Shown here piece after piece: positions 1 to 10,764 of a stretch of 64,000 nucleotides of DNA. The notes beneath the pieces were generated by a model, which ran no database searches, was not told the origin of the DNA, and saw nothing but the letters and a program-made list of their open reading frames with translations. This stretch comes from Cladophialophora immunda. Taxonomy: Eukaryota > Ascomycota > Eurotiomycetes > Chaetothyriales > Herpotrichiellaceae. Made by a program: the position numbers and the translations under genes. The stretch lies in assembly GCF_000835495.1 (NCBI RefSeq), contig NW_015622543.1, positions 5,196,619 through 5,260,618 of the forward strand, given 5' to 3'. Position 1 is the first letter of the stretch. Each line of letters starts with the position of its first letter.

Positions 1-272
1 ACGCCACTCACAAGCACGCCAAACACCCTCAAAAACCAATCAAGTATAAACCCTACGAGATCGATGTGAGCACGACGTTGATGATATCGGGAATTACCTT
101 GTTAGTGACCTTGGTGGGCTTGCTCATCGTCGTTCCGTTGAACGGATGGAGGATGGATCGCAAGATTGGATTAGGATTGATCTTGCTGTGGTCAGTGTCG
201 ACCGTGGGCAATGTCATTGTGGAATTGCTTGGATATGGGGGAGACACTGTTCTGTCACACATGTGGAGATGA
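1..272 (+). CDS. Cation/calcium exchanger, C-terminal fragment (5' end outside window)
   Basis: This is the last part of a sodium/calcium-exchanger-family membrane antiporter. It reads open from the window edge (first full codon at base 3) to a TGA at 270-272. A basic linker rich in His and Lys is followed by two hydrophobic segments, the first around TLMISGITLLVTLVGLLIVV and the second around IGLGLILLWSVSTVGNVIVE, joined by the short polar stretch NGWRMDRK. That ending is typical of fungal Ca2+/cation antiporters of vacuole or ER membranes. No ATG is present in frame upstream, so the start lies before the window. The family call rests on about 90 residues of memory-based similarity; the transported ion is not determined. 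Confidence 0.68.
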   Translation, partial: ATHKHAKHPQKPIKYKPYEIDVSTTLMISGITLLVTLVGLLIVVPLNGWRMDRKIGLGLILLWSVSTVGNVIVELLGYGGDTVLSHMWR

Positions 273-1284
273 CATGGATATACCCAGACATGTTGGATTT
301 CACAGGTGTTCAAGGTGTCGAGGCTCAAACCAACGACAGCAACATAATGGGAGCCTACCCAAGTACATATATACTATATTCTTTCTCTGTGCCTGGCTTT
401 ATGCTGAAAAAAAAAAGCACTGCCTATATTCGATATCCGAAAGATCTTTTGGCATCTCGAGGTTAGAGACGAGGCTGTTGGTCCCTGCAAGGCTGCACAA
501 GCACGACAAGGCAAGTTCTTCCTTGTGATCGACCTGATTGTCTGGAGCGTGGGAAATATCGGAGCCGTCATCTACAGTCGTCTACTAGATCTCTATTTAC
601 CTACGCACGTTAAGCAGCTTGGATTCCGAATTTCGCTATTGGGCTCGTCCCGGGTCCGATACGGCGTGTGCAATAACCGATCCTGAAGCCACTAAGGCTA
701 TTCGGAGACGCTTTGATTGGCAACCCTTTGGCGAACCTCGGCTTCTCTCAGCGGATGGGAGGGACGAGATACGGCCAATGTCGGCCACTGGCGCATCGAG
801 ACGGAGAGGCGACCACAGTGGCCATTCAGCAAGCCAGATGACGACTGCGGGACCCCCAGAGAGGATTCGCTATGTGCGAAGTATTCATCAAGGAGACGCC
901 ACTAGGAGTCCACATTGAATTGTCGTGGTCATTGCGGACTTGGATCGGCCTTTTTCCTTTTACCCCAGATCCAGGCAAGCTCGCGAGAGGCTTCGTGCTG
1001 GACGATATACATTCTGGAAGATCTCTTGGTCTTTTCTATCAACACACCCCCAAGATACTGCGGTTGTCTGCGCTTCTCCTCGAGCACACTCAACTCTTCT
1101 CGCAGAGAACTCTCCCCTCTTCGTTTACCACTGGTGTCCAACAAGACAACGTTGCACGGCAGAGCAGCTCCGGCACAAATTATTCAGCATCACATCCGGC
1201 CTGCTCTAGAGATCAAGACGTATACTTTCGATTCTGAAAAAATATCACTGCCGCTTCCTGAATCGACCAGGAGGTCACAGAACC
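273..1284. other. Intergenic spacer, exchanger 3' end to CoA-ligase promoter
   Basis: About 1 kb with only short overlapping reading frames. There is a run of A at about 403-414. A stretch at about 510-660 reads in one frame as a hydrophobic segment (LVIDLIVWSVGNIGAVIY) without start or continuation; it may be chance or a decayed fragment. I see no supported gene. Confidence 0.6.
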
Positions 1285-3476
1285 ATGCCTATCAAGTCGG
1301 ACTTCCCGGACGTCGACCTTCAGGTCACAGACATCTGGTCGTTTTTGTTCAACAGAAAAGATCGGGAATTTCCTGATGATCATGGTGAGCTTTGTCGTTG
1401 TTTTTACTTCTTTTGATTCTGGTGAGCTTGTCCTCTTAAGACCCAAGGAGCTGGAAGAGATTGGAGATCTTTCCCCAGCGTCTTGAGCAGGATGGATGAA
1501 GTCTGGGTATGAAAAGAGGTCGCCATGCAAATTCGAAAGCCCTCGCTATTGGGGAGAGCATAATAATGTGAACATGGGACGCTGTTGATGGACATCCCCT
1601 TCTACCAACGGCTACCAACCATACCAGAACAAGCCCATACTGACCTGTGAATCCCTCTGATCAGTCATATTCCAATCCGCCGACTCCCTCGCCCGAAAAT
1701 ACACCTTTTCGTCGCTGCGGCAATCCAGCATCGACTTCGGCAAGGGTCTCAAAGCCAACTTCAACTTCCGCAAAGCCGACGTCCTAGGCCTCTTCGTCCC
1801 CAATGACATTGATGTCCCGCCTGTCGTCCTGGGGACACTCTGGGCCGGCGGTGTCGTCTCGCCCGCAAACCCAGGCTACACAGTCGCCGAACTGGCCTAC
1901 CAACTAAAGGACTCTGGCGCGAAAGTCCTGTGCACACACCTATCCGCCCTCGACACGGCACGCAAGGCGGCCCGCGAAGTCGGCATCCCAGAGACTCATA
2001 TCATCCTGCTCGGCGAGCAGCACGATTCGTCGCGGAAATTCAAGCACTGGACGCTCGTCCGTAACCTGGAGGGGACGGCGCGGTATCGAACGCCCAAGCT
2101 GGATCCGAAGTCCGACCTCGCCTTCTTGGTCTACTCGTCCGGCACCACTGGCCGACCCAAGGGCGTCAGGCTGACACATTTCAACATGACGAGCAACGTG
2201 GAACAAATCCACCGGGCCGAGGGGTGGGTGACCTGGAACGGGTCCAAGACGCCTCCCGGCAGCGACATCCCGCTGCCGCCCAACGGGCAGGGCGACAAGA
2301 TCCTGGCGTGCCTACCCTTCTTCCACATCTACGGGCTCAACTGCCTGGTGCTCAGCCCCATCTACAGCGGGGTGCACACGCTGGTCATGGCGCGGTTCGA
2401 GCTGGAGAAGTGGTGCGCGCTGGTGCAGAACCACAAAGTCACCTTTAGCTACATCGTGCCGCCCATTGTGCTGCTCCTGTGCAAGAGTCCGGTGGTGGAG
2501 AAGTACGACCTGAGCTCGCTGCGCATGACGAACTCGGGCGCCGCGCCACTCACGCGTGAGCTCGTCGAGAGCCTGTACAAGCGCAAGGGCGTGCGCGTCA
2601 AGCAGGGCTACGGCCTGAGCGAGACCTCGCCCACCATCTTCGTCCAGCGCTGGGAGGACTGGTGGTCCGCCGTGGGAACCACAGGCGTCATGGTCCCTAA
2701 CCTCGAGGCCAAGTTCTGCGCCGTCCCGGGCTCCGGCGAGGAGTCGGATGGCTCCAAGGAGCTGCCCCGAGGCAAGGTCGGCGAGCTGTACGTCCGGGGT
2801 CCCAATGTCTTTGGTGGGTATCACAACAACCCCAACGCCACCGCCGAGTGTCTCGAGGATGGCTGGTTCCGCACCGGCGACGTGGGCTTCTTGGACGACA
2901 AGGGCAACTTGACCATCACGGACCGGGTCAAGGAGCTGATCAAATACAAGGGTAAGTGCTATGTTTCCCTTTTTTCCCCCTCACCCCCCTTGTTTCCTCT
3001 TCTGTCGTTTTATCACGGGAAGAAATCCCACCTCCTATCTAAACAAAGACATATGACCCAAAGACTGACTTACCTTTCTCTCTAACTGCGCAGGCTTCCA
3101 AGTCCCCCCCGCCGAATTAGAGGGGTACCTCGCCTCGCACCCCCTGATCGACGACGTGGCCGTAGTGGGCGTCGAGTCGCAGGAACTCGGCACCGAAGTG
3201 CCGCGCGCGTACATCGTGCCCAAGAACCGGGGGCTCGTCTCTGGTGGTGCTGCGGGACAAGAGCAAGAGCAGCACAAGCACGCCGCCGAGATCGTGCAGT
3301 GGATGAACGCCAAGGTGGCCAACCACAAGAAACTGCGCGGCGGGGTCAAGTTCGTCGACGCCGTGCCCAAGAGCGTCAGCGGCAAGATCCTCCGCCGCGT
3401 CCTCAAGGAGCAGGCCAAGAAGGAGTTCCGCGACGAGGAGGACCGGAAGCTGGGCAAGGCGAGGCCCAAGCTGTGA
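1285..3476 (+). CDS. 4-coumarate-CoA-ligase-like acyl-CoA synthetase (ANL superfamily), possibly peroxisomal
   Basis: Predicted adenylate-forming enzyme that activates a carboxylic acid (phenylpropanoid-type or medium-chain) to its CoA thioester through an acyl-AMP. Exons 1285-1384, 1665-2951 and 3094-3476 give 589 residues, normal for 4CL-like enzymes. The AMP-binding P-loop reads YSSGTTGRPKG; further motifs are YGLSETSP, GWFRTGDVG, the hinge DRVKELIKYKG, and the C-terminal KSVSGKILRR with the catalytic lysine. The ATG gives the typical fungal opening MPIKSDFPDVD and the first splice rejoins DDH-VIFQSADS. The first intron is 280 nt, much longer than most here, and no in-frame smaller exon was found inside it. 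The protein ends in PKL, a weak match to the peroxisomal PTS1 signal. Substrate is unknown. Confidence 0.88.
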
Positions 3477-5729
3477 TTCTGTGGGTGCGTGGTACACGAT
3501 GGGAGCGGAGTTTCAGGGCGTGGCATGGCGTGGCATTGCATGGAATGGACTGGGACAGAACGGTGGTGAAATGCCACAGAGAGAATGCATTGGTGTTCGA
3601 GCCAGACAGACCGACAGGAGGTGATGGAGGCGGCCGTCGGGGTTTCATGTATTGATAGGGCTTTCCCGGCAGGGGACGTGCCATTAAAACGATTGTTTGC
3701 GACCGCCCTTGTATTCTTTCTGGAGTTTTGCTCATCACAGGGCTGGAGCCGGAGAGTGACATACGCACATGGGGAGGGAATTTTCGGGTGATTGATCAAT
3801 TTCTTCCCCCTTTCCACTGGTATAGCATACGACGGCGAACCTACTTCGAGAGTCCATCCACTTTGTTTGATCGATGGCCCCAATTTAACGTGGGTGACGC
3901 TCGGCAGAGCCAGGATGAAAGCTCCTACAGTAGCTCATATGTGAGAAGCATTGGATCCCTGGTGGGAACCAACTGGAACGTCCAGCGCCCAAGGGACAAA
4001 CAAATCCTAGTTCAGGGATAGAGGGAACAAACACTGTGAATGTTTTCGGATGTGTCTTGCAGGTGTCTCGGTTCCAGGCTGAGTCCGTACCCTTTGTAGG
4101 CACAAATATCGGCAATGTAGAGGATGCTGTCATTGGTGGTGGCTCTTCTCTGCCCATCCCTGCGTCCCGCAGGTAGGACGTACTGTACGAGTAGAAGGAG
4201 GATGATCCCCCCCAGTCTTGTTTCCCTGTCAATCATAAACTTTCAGTCTTGCTCTCCCGCCCACTCGGCAACCAGAGTAATGATCTGCACTAGCTCGGGG
4301 AAGACACTCCACGTATACTCTCAGAGGCCGTTGTATCGAACGGAGATCTGCTGATAGCAGGTCAACGTCTCTCCTTTTTCCGGTTCTTATTCTTGGATTG
4401 TCGAGTGGATGATCGCCAACAGAACTACATCTTGCTCCTGTCAGTCCGCTCCTACCCTTTCAATAGCTCGTATAAAGCAGATGGGAATCGAGCAGTGAAA
4501 GGTAGGTAGGGGGGCCTGATGGCAGCATCGGCTGTTTGGACCCGAAGAACCAAGGTCCATGGGGCTGACGTTCTCCCTGAGAATACCGTGTAGTTCGTGA
4601 TAGATTGGCGATCGGCCGTGATCACTTTGGCAGATCGAAGTGTTCGTCCCCGGAGGAAGCCAATGGGCGTCGACGAGTGAGCAGCCAGCGAGGCGAAGCA
4701 CACGGCTAAGCATGACGCTTCCTGCGCTAGAGACACATTTGTGTATTCAGCTGGCCCTCCAACAAATGCCGATCTTACCGACATCGTTCTGGCAGTTGTG
4801 GAGGGGCTCCTCCCGGGATTTGTTCTCTTGCATCCGCGCCCAAAGATGTTTGCTGCGTGGGCTGGCAAACCCGGAGGAAGATCTTCTCAGACAGCAGGAC
4901 GGGAGATCCAAGCCCGATGGTGGAAATCGGTCTGTCGATCAGACTGAGGGATAGTAGGGAGGGGGCCTGCCGCTTCCCGCAAAGGTTCGTTCCAACACAA
5001 AGTGTAGGTCTGCTCGCACTGCTTTCCCTTTGCTCTTGGCCGATGGGACTTTTCCCGCGAGAGGAGTGGTTCACAGAGGAGGTTTCGTCGCTTCGAGATC
5101 GGAGAAACACAATGACACACTGCGCGCGCAGAGGCATGCAGCAGCGCCAGTGGTGTGACGGTGAGGAGGGGAACTTGCAGACACAAGTCGCAGGTAGCTT
5201 GAGGGCGGAGGGCTCGGTGGCTGACTCCGGCAGGTCCTAGGCCCTGATGGACCGCATAGGCGCATGCCACGTCCCCCGAGATTTCGATCCCCGTCGCTTG
5301 TTTGGGGGCTACGCAACCTTACGACACCCCCTGGGTGGCTCCGTGGATGGCCCCTAAGGCCTGCCAGGCACGCCAATGCAGGTCCTTAGTGGTTGGGACG
5401 CGGCTAGTTGCTTTTTCCCTGGGCTGCTCCCGCAGTCAAACTGAAGTTACCAAGCCCCTCCACCACTAACGACCGGGTTGTCGCATTTTCAAACCCATTC
5501 CTGGCTCGAGTCCCTCTGTCGCAAGTTCAAATGTCGCGGCTCCGTCCTTCCTGTGCTCTTCTATCCTCCTGCTCACCTGGAGAGGGATCGCTCTGAGATG
5601 GGAATCAGCTGAATCTTGGCCTCAGCAACTCTTGGCTCTCTTTTCACCGAGCTGTTGAGCTTCTATCGCTTGCTACCTTATCTCCCTCGCGTCGAACTTC
5701 CGAGACTTCACTTCTGGCCATTGTTCAAA
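3477..5729. other. 2.25-kb gene-free spacer
   Basis: Both strands carry only short overlapping reading frames without recognisable domains or consistent splice patterns. It begins with the ligase 3' UTR (GGCGTGGCATGG-like repeats near 3518-3545) and ends with the CT-rich promoter of the GAR transformylase gene. A non-coding RNA or long leader cannot be excluded. Confidence 0.55.
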
Positions 5730-6485
5730 ATGGCCTCGAGATCGATATCCACCGACAAGTCCCGAACCTACAGCACTTCGACATCGTTTAGCCTGACCGT
5801 CCTCATCTCTGGCTCAGGGACCAATCTACAAGCCCTGATCAACGCCTGCGGCCAAGATCCTCTTGGTCCTCCTACCAGATCCAAACCAGCTTCCCGACAG
5901 TTTCTTCCAAATGCCGAAATATCACATGTGATATGCAACCGTCGTGAAGCGAAGGGCATTGCTCGTGCTCAAGACGCTCACATCCCGGTGACATATCACA
6001 ACCTGCTGTCGTACAAGAAGAAATTCCCAGACACCGAGGCCGGGGTCACAGCTGCCCGGAATCAGTACGACACGGATCTGGCCCAGAAGATCCTCACGCA
6101 TATTCCTTGCCCGGACCTGGTAGTCTGTGCAGGCTTCATGCATATCCTGTCGCCAGTGTTCATCAACGCCCTGGCCTCGGCGAATGTGCCCATCATCAAC
6201 CTCCATCCCGCGTTGCCGGGCCAGTTTGACGGGGCAAACGCCATCGGGCGTGCCTACGAGGCCTTTCAAAGGGGGGAAATTTCTGGTACGGGAGTCATGG
6301 TCCACTATGTGACCGCCGAAGTGGACCGGGGCGCCCCCGTCCTGGTGAGGGAGATCGAGATAAAAGCCGGAGAGCCGCAAAGTGAGCTGGAGGAGAGGAT
6401 ACATCAAACGGAATGGAAGCTTATTGTCGACGCCACGGGCAAGGTGCTGGAAGACCTGGAGGCGAAACGGAGGCAGGAGAGTTAA
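5730..6485 (+). CDS. ADE8: Phosphoribosylglycinamide formyltransferase (GAR transformylase)
   Basis: Catalyses the third step of de novo purine synthesis: transfer of a formyl group from 10-formyl-tetrahydrofolate to GAR. Single exon, 251 residues. The phosphate-binding loop reads LISGSGTNLQALI. The catalytic triad of the family is visible as Asn and His in INLHPALPG and Asp in VTAEVDRGAPV. The frame is open upstream without an ATG as far as a TTG at 5616, so the first ATG, at 5730, is taken as the start. The resulting N-terminus (MASRSISTDKSRTYSTSTSFS) is about 20 residues longer than the catalytic fold needs and is rich in Ser, Thr and Arg; a mitochondrial presequence is conceivable but unproven. 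As in other fungi it stands alone, not fused to other purine enzymes. Confidence 0.93.
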   Translation: MASRSISTDKSRTYSTSTSFSLTVLISGSGTNLQALINACGQDPLGPPTRSKPASRQFLPNAEISHVICNRREAKGIARAQDAHIPVTYHNLLSYKKKFPDTEAGVTAARNQYDTDLAQKILTHIPCPDLVVCAGFMHILSPVFINALASANVPIINLHPALPGQFDGANAIGRAYEAFQRGEISGTGVMVHYVTAEVDRGAPVLVREIEIKAGEPQSELEERIHQTEWKLIVDATGKVLEDLEAKRRQES

Positions 6486-6971
6486 CAATGTTCGCCTCGG
6501 GTGGGTTGAGATGCGAACTGTTGATGGATGTTGCAGACAAAGCAGTGCGAGAGAGAGAGCGCTGTGGCAGCAGAGGGTGGCAGGTAACAGTCAGTTCTTC
6601 GGGACAAGCAAGGTGTTTGGGAGGCTTCTTCTTTGGACAAACAAGTCACCACCTGGAGTCGAGGTCTGGACTTTCTGAAGCGACGTTGGCCTCCTCCCGT
6701 CTCCGACTTCGCCCACTGCCGACAAAACTGGCCTTGTCCACGATCGGTCGGCGGGCGGACGACAGCAATCGGACCAAATAACACTCGCGTTTCAGAGTCG
6801 GATCACGACATGTATGTGACTTGACGCAAGGAAATTCAAATCAAAAGTTGGAACGGACGGGATTTCAGATGACGAGATGGTGAAAATGCCCTCTTAGATT
6901 GTTCTCTACCAGGCAAAAGATCAGAGAGATTGTGTTGAATCAACAACGTATCATGTAACTCATGTCGGTTG

Positions 6972-6998
6972 TTTCTCCTTCTCCTTCTCCTTCTCCTT
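6972..6998 (+). repeat. TTCTCC hexanucleotide microsatellite
   Basis: About four and a half tandem copies of a pyrimidine hexamer (TTCTCC/CTCCTT) in a convergent intergenic region. It probably has no function beyond a length polymorphism. Confidence 0.9.
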
Positions 6999-7495
6999 GA
7001 AGTCCCAGGCCCGAATGCCGGTGCGCGAGGTGAATCGACAATGACTCCTCCTTTAGAGATCTCCATCGTTTGAGCGCCATGTACCTACACTGTAACCCAC
7101 TTGACAACCACTATTACTACGACAATATGACCCTGCAGACAGCTACAGTACCGACAGTACCGACAGAACCTACCCTGTACTCGGTACAGTCCCCTCTCCC
7201 AAGCCCATACGCAAGTACCCAATCTCGAAAGGTGACAATTCTCTCCTTTCCCTTCCTGGCACATAAGTATATGAATGACCGAGTCGATAGGTGGGTTTGA
7301 ATGCCATTACATTATCAGAAAGCCGTCGGCGATGGAGTAATTAACCAACCCCTCCGAAACATCGAGGTAGAAGAAGTGCCCAGTGGCCGACAACAATATA
7401 TATCCACCACGACCGTCACCACGACCACGCGCAAAGACGTAGCTGACCTTCCTTTTTGGGGGATAGCAAGAAAGGAAAAAGGGTATCGCAATATA

Positions 7496-7517
7496 GCATC
7501 GCATCGCATCGCATCGC
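7496..7517 (+). repeat. GCATC pentanucleotide microsatellite
   Basis: Four tandem GCATC units plus a partial copy, beyond the 3' end of the C2-protein gene. Confidence 0.9.
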
Positions 7518-7808
7518 AAACAGTAGCCAGCAGCCAGCAAACCGTTTGACAAGATTACGCCAGGAGCTCAGAGTCCTGGTTCAAGAACACGGCCTGCCCT
7601 GCGTTCATCCTAGCCACACCGAGCCATGAGATACTCTCTGACAGACCAGACAGACCCGACCCGACCCATTCCTTCGCTTGCTCGCTCACTCAAAGAACCT
7701 CCAAAGCAGAAAATAAACACAAGCACAGAAACATGTTGCCCCCTCCCTGGAACCCGACAAAACTCTTGTTATGGTTGTTGGTGGTGTGTCGTTGCTGCTT
7801 CTTATTAC

Positions 7809-9807
7809 TCACTTCTCCGCTCCAGCTGCGGCCGGTTCATTCGGAGGCACATCCTTCTCTTTACCCTTTTCTGCATCAATTGCACCATCTGTCCGGGTTT
7901 CAAAATTGCCGTTGATTTTCTCCTGCGTCTCGCGTTCAACAGGCATCGCTAGCCTCTGCTCCACGTCGTCGTCACCATGATGCTCATCCCGGCCACCGTC
8001 CATAAACTTGTGCATCTCCCTCTTATATCTGCTCTCGTGGATTTGACCGTCGCCTCCCGCAGCGGCTCGAGTGGCTAGATCTTCCTCATCGCTCGAGCTC
8101 AGACTGCTCAAACTCATATTCTGCAGGTACATGACCTGTTTGCCGCCGCGGGATTGCTTCTTCTTTTCCCGCTGTTCCGATTTCAGCTTCTGCTGCAGCT
8201 CCGCGTCGGCCTGGCAGTCGAGGGTTCGAACCTTGAGGCCGGGGAAGTTTTCAGAGAGGTAGCTGTGAAGGATGGGGAGTTTGGCCGCGTTGGGTCGATA
8301 CGTGCCCGAGTCATTGTCAATGATGAGTTCGTAGTGCCAGGGCTCCCTGCCCTCCGAGGTGGCCGTGCCGTTTGTCAGAGGCCGTGCGTCATTCCCGTGG
8401 CTGGAGCTCCCGCCGCCGCTGCTGCTAGTGCCGATGTTGTCCCTTTCCTCACCCGGCGGAGTCGCGGGAGGGTGCGTGTCTTCGTTTGGATGGACGCTGT
8501 CATCGTTCCTGTGTGCCTTTGCGTGTCTGATTCTGCGGATGAAAAACTCGCCACTGAATGCGATGTAGATGCTCACATCACTATGCATGGTGTGTTTGCT
8601 CAGTAAATCAATCCCAAATTCCTTTCCGGTTTCCGTGAAGCGTAGTTGGCCATCCAGGGTCAAGACGTATGTGAAGATGCGACCCCCTTCGTCATAGTGT
8701 ACCATGTCGAGAAACAGTTCGGTCATCTCGGGGCAGGGCTCTTGAAAGACACCATACTTGGTGGTTTTGTCGTAGTTGTAGATTCGAGCGTGTTGATGGT
8801 GCAAAGCTCGGTTGAGCAGGCGGCCACGGATAGTATGGGCAGTAAACATGCCGGACACAAAGGGCCTGAATTCGACATATCGATGATAGAGATCTGCCGG
8901 GACAGGTCCACGCAACTGCATCTGCACGGATTGGAAACTGGACGAGTGGTTAGTAGTGGGTGGCTATTTGCAAGCCAGTCGACGCGAAGACGTACTTATA
9001 TTTCTGAACCTCCTTTCCATCTTTGCCTTGTTCAGTATCCTTGGTTCCCGCTATCCGCCCGATCAAAGGCGAGTAATGTCGACTCCAGGGCAAAGGACCG
9101 ATTGTATATATGCGACCTCCGTCCTCTGCATCTGTCCTGCCGAGATTCTCCACGCTGACAATGAGGCTTCCGTTCATTTTGACTTTTCGCGAGACCAAGG
9201 CGGCGCATCCGCGGAAGGTGTATGCTCTTTTGCTCCCCATGCGCTTCTTCAATTGGAACTTTTGGTGTGAGAATCCCTTCCAGTTCTCGTCGACGTGGGG
9301 AACATCAATGTGGACATTTCCCAGTCGATCATCGTAATCCGACGGATCTTCGTCATACAATCTGCACTTCAGATGGAACCCGCTAGCTGGGACATTGCCA
9401 ACAATCCACTCGGTCTCCCATTCTGGGTCTGTGTTGCGATGGATGGTGGGCGTCCTCAGCTTGAGATCGGGATCTTGTTTGTGCCTTTTGGGCAACTCTG
9501 TGCGGAGCACCGCTAGCACATAGGGATCTGAGGAGAGGGTGCCAAAGTCGGAAAATGGTAGATTCTCGGCCCTGTGGAATGTAATCTTGACGGTATATCC
9601 TGGTGGTGCCTTCGGTAGAGGCGTGTCATCGAACCCGCCGGCAGGGCCTTTCTTCTCTTTCTTCTCGGAGGATTCGGTTCCAGTGGCTCCGCGATATTTC
9701 CCCTCCAACTTCTCTGACTTATCGACCAGCTTAGGTCCTAGTTTGTCTGCTTGGGAAAGTACTCCATCTTTGCGCAGGGCGGGTGTGTTGGGGTCGCTTT
9801 CGGCCAT
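7809..9807 (-). CDS. C2-domain protein of filamentous fungi, function unknown
   Basis: Probable Ca2+- and lipid-binding protein of 646 residues. Exons are 9807-8996 and 8937-7809. The 58-nt intron has donor GTACGT, branch ACTAAC and acceptor CAG, and splicing rejoins VQKYN-FQSVQMQL. After a Lys-rich N-terminus a C2 domain spans about residues 70-170 (YTVKITFHRAENLPF ... LYDEDPSDYDDRLG); acidic residues in both presumed Ca2+ loops are present. The middle (about 200-400) is conserved in appearance and contains LRGPVPADLYHRYVEFRPFVSG. The C-terminus is low-complexity and charged, with SSLSSSDEEDL and Gly/Ser-rich runs. No transmembrane segment is visible. The ATG at 9807 is the first in frame. 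The family is recognised only as fungal C2 protein; no biological role is assigned. Confidence 0.85.
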
Positions 9808-10764
9808 TGAGGACGCGGAGGGGTGTTGTCGGGGTTGTCTGTGTCAACGTATGCTGATTATTGTATGTGACCAAAGTCGACGCTCGCGCGCATACCTGGG
9901 AGGGAATGAGTACGATTAGATATACTTGAACAGTCAGGTAGAATCGTGGTGAGAGAATGGGCGCAGCTCTGGAGCCAGCAATTGCGGAGGATAGTTCAGG
10001 AATCTTGGATGCGGCGAAGGAAGATTTGAGGGCGCATGGATCAGCTCAGCATGGGGTGATGGTCGTGAAGCCCCCACCACGCGCTGTTAGGGTCGTTCTG
10101 GGAGGATGATGGGTGATGATGGGAGGAAGGGAGGATGGGATGATGAGCGATGGCGCACGCTGACGCAGGCCTCCTCCAATGGATTGTTTGGGGCTGCGGA
10201 CTGCGATGCAACACAGGCTGGCTATGGGCTCCTGGTTCCTCCGGAGACCCTTAGGTGGGAGGATGGCACTAATTGGCACCTCTAAGTAACCCCCAGGCAC
10301 ACCCCTCGGGCACACCCCCCAGGCACCCAACTGGACGTCGAGCAAAAAACATGGCCACCAGCCCAGAAGCTTAAGCAAAAGCTTGGCCACCCAGCCGACG
10401 ATCAACTTCCCGACTCTGCCTCGTATGCAGGGAAATGATCCGGGTTGAAGGGGACGCGCAATCGAGTGCATTCACTGACATCATTTTCAAGCTGTATAAC
10501 GCCATGGGAAAACATCAAGGTTTGTTCCCTTCGCTCGCATAACGAATGAGGAGAAGTTCGAGATACGATTAGCTGGGTAGGTCTTCATTTCCTTTACTCC
10601 AGACAGCTCCAAGCCCGCCCCAATTCCAAGAGGCCGGCGTCGCCAGTCGAGTACGAGTAAGCAGCCTAGAACAAAATCCAAGACAAAGGCTCCTTCGCTT
10701 CATGCAAAAATCCATTCCTGTGCTATGCAAAATCCAAACAGAGAAGTTGATTACTTCCCAATTC
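9808..10764. other. Intergenic spacer with G-rich and CCCAGGCACAC-like repeats
   Basis: About 960 bases between two minus-strand genes. It has a purine-rich GATGATGGG-like tract at about 10100-10150 and imperfect repeats of a CCCAGGCAC unit at about 10292-10330. A 141-codon minus frame here has no protein-like features. No gene is supported. Confidence 0.6.

Larger units (their letters stand above)
6486..7808. other. 1.3-kb intergenic spacer with simple repeats
   Basis: Holds the converging 3' ends of the GAR transformylase and C2-protein genes. No gene is supported. It contains a TTCTCC hexamer run, a GCATC pentamer run, and a 9-bp direct repeat ACAGTACCG (7145-7153 and 7154-7162) followed by an imperfect inverted copy near 7181-7190. 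Confidence 0.6.

Noticed and set aside
10046..10471. 141-codon minus-strand frame between the C2 and CDC6 genes
   Set aside because: Low-complexity translation from repeats, no domain, no splice support.
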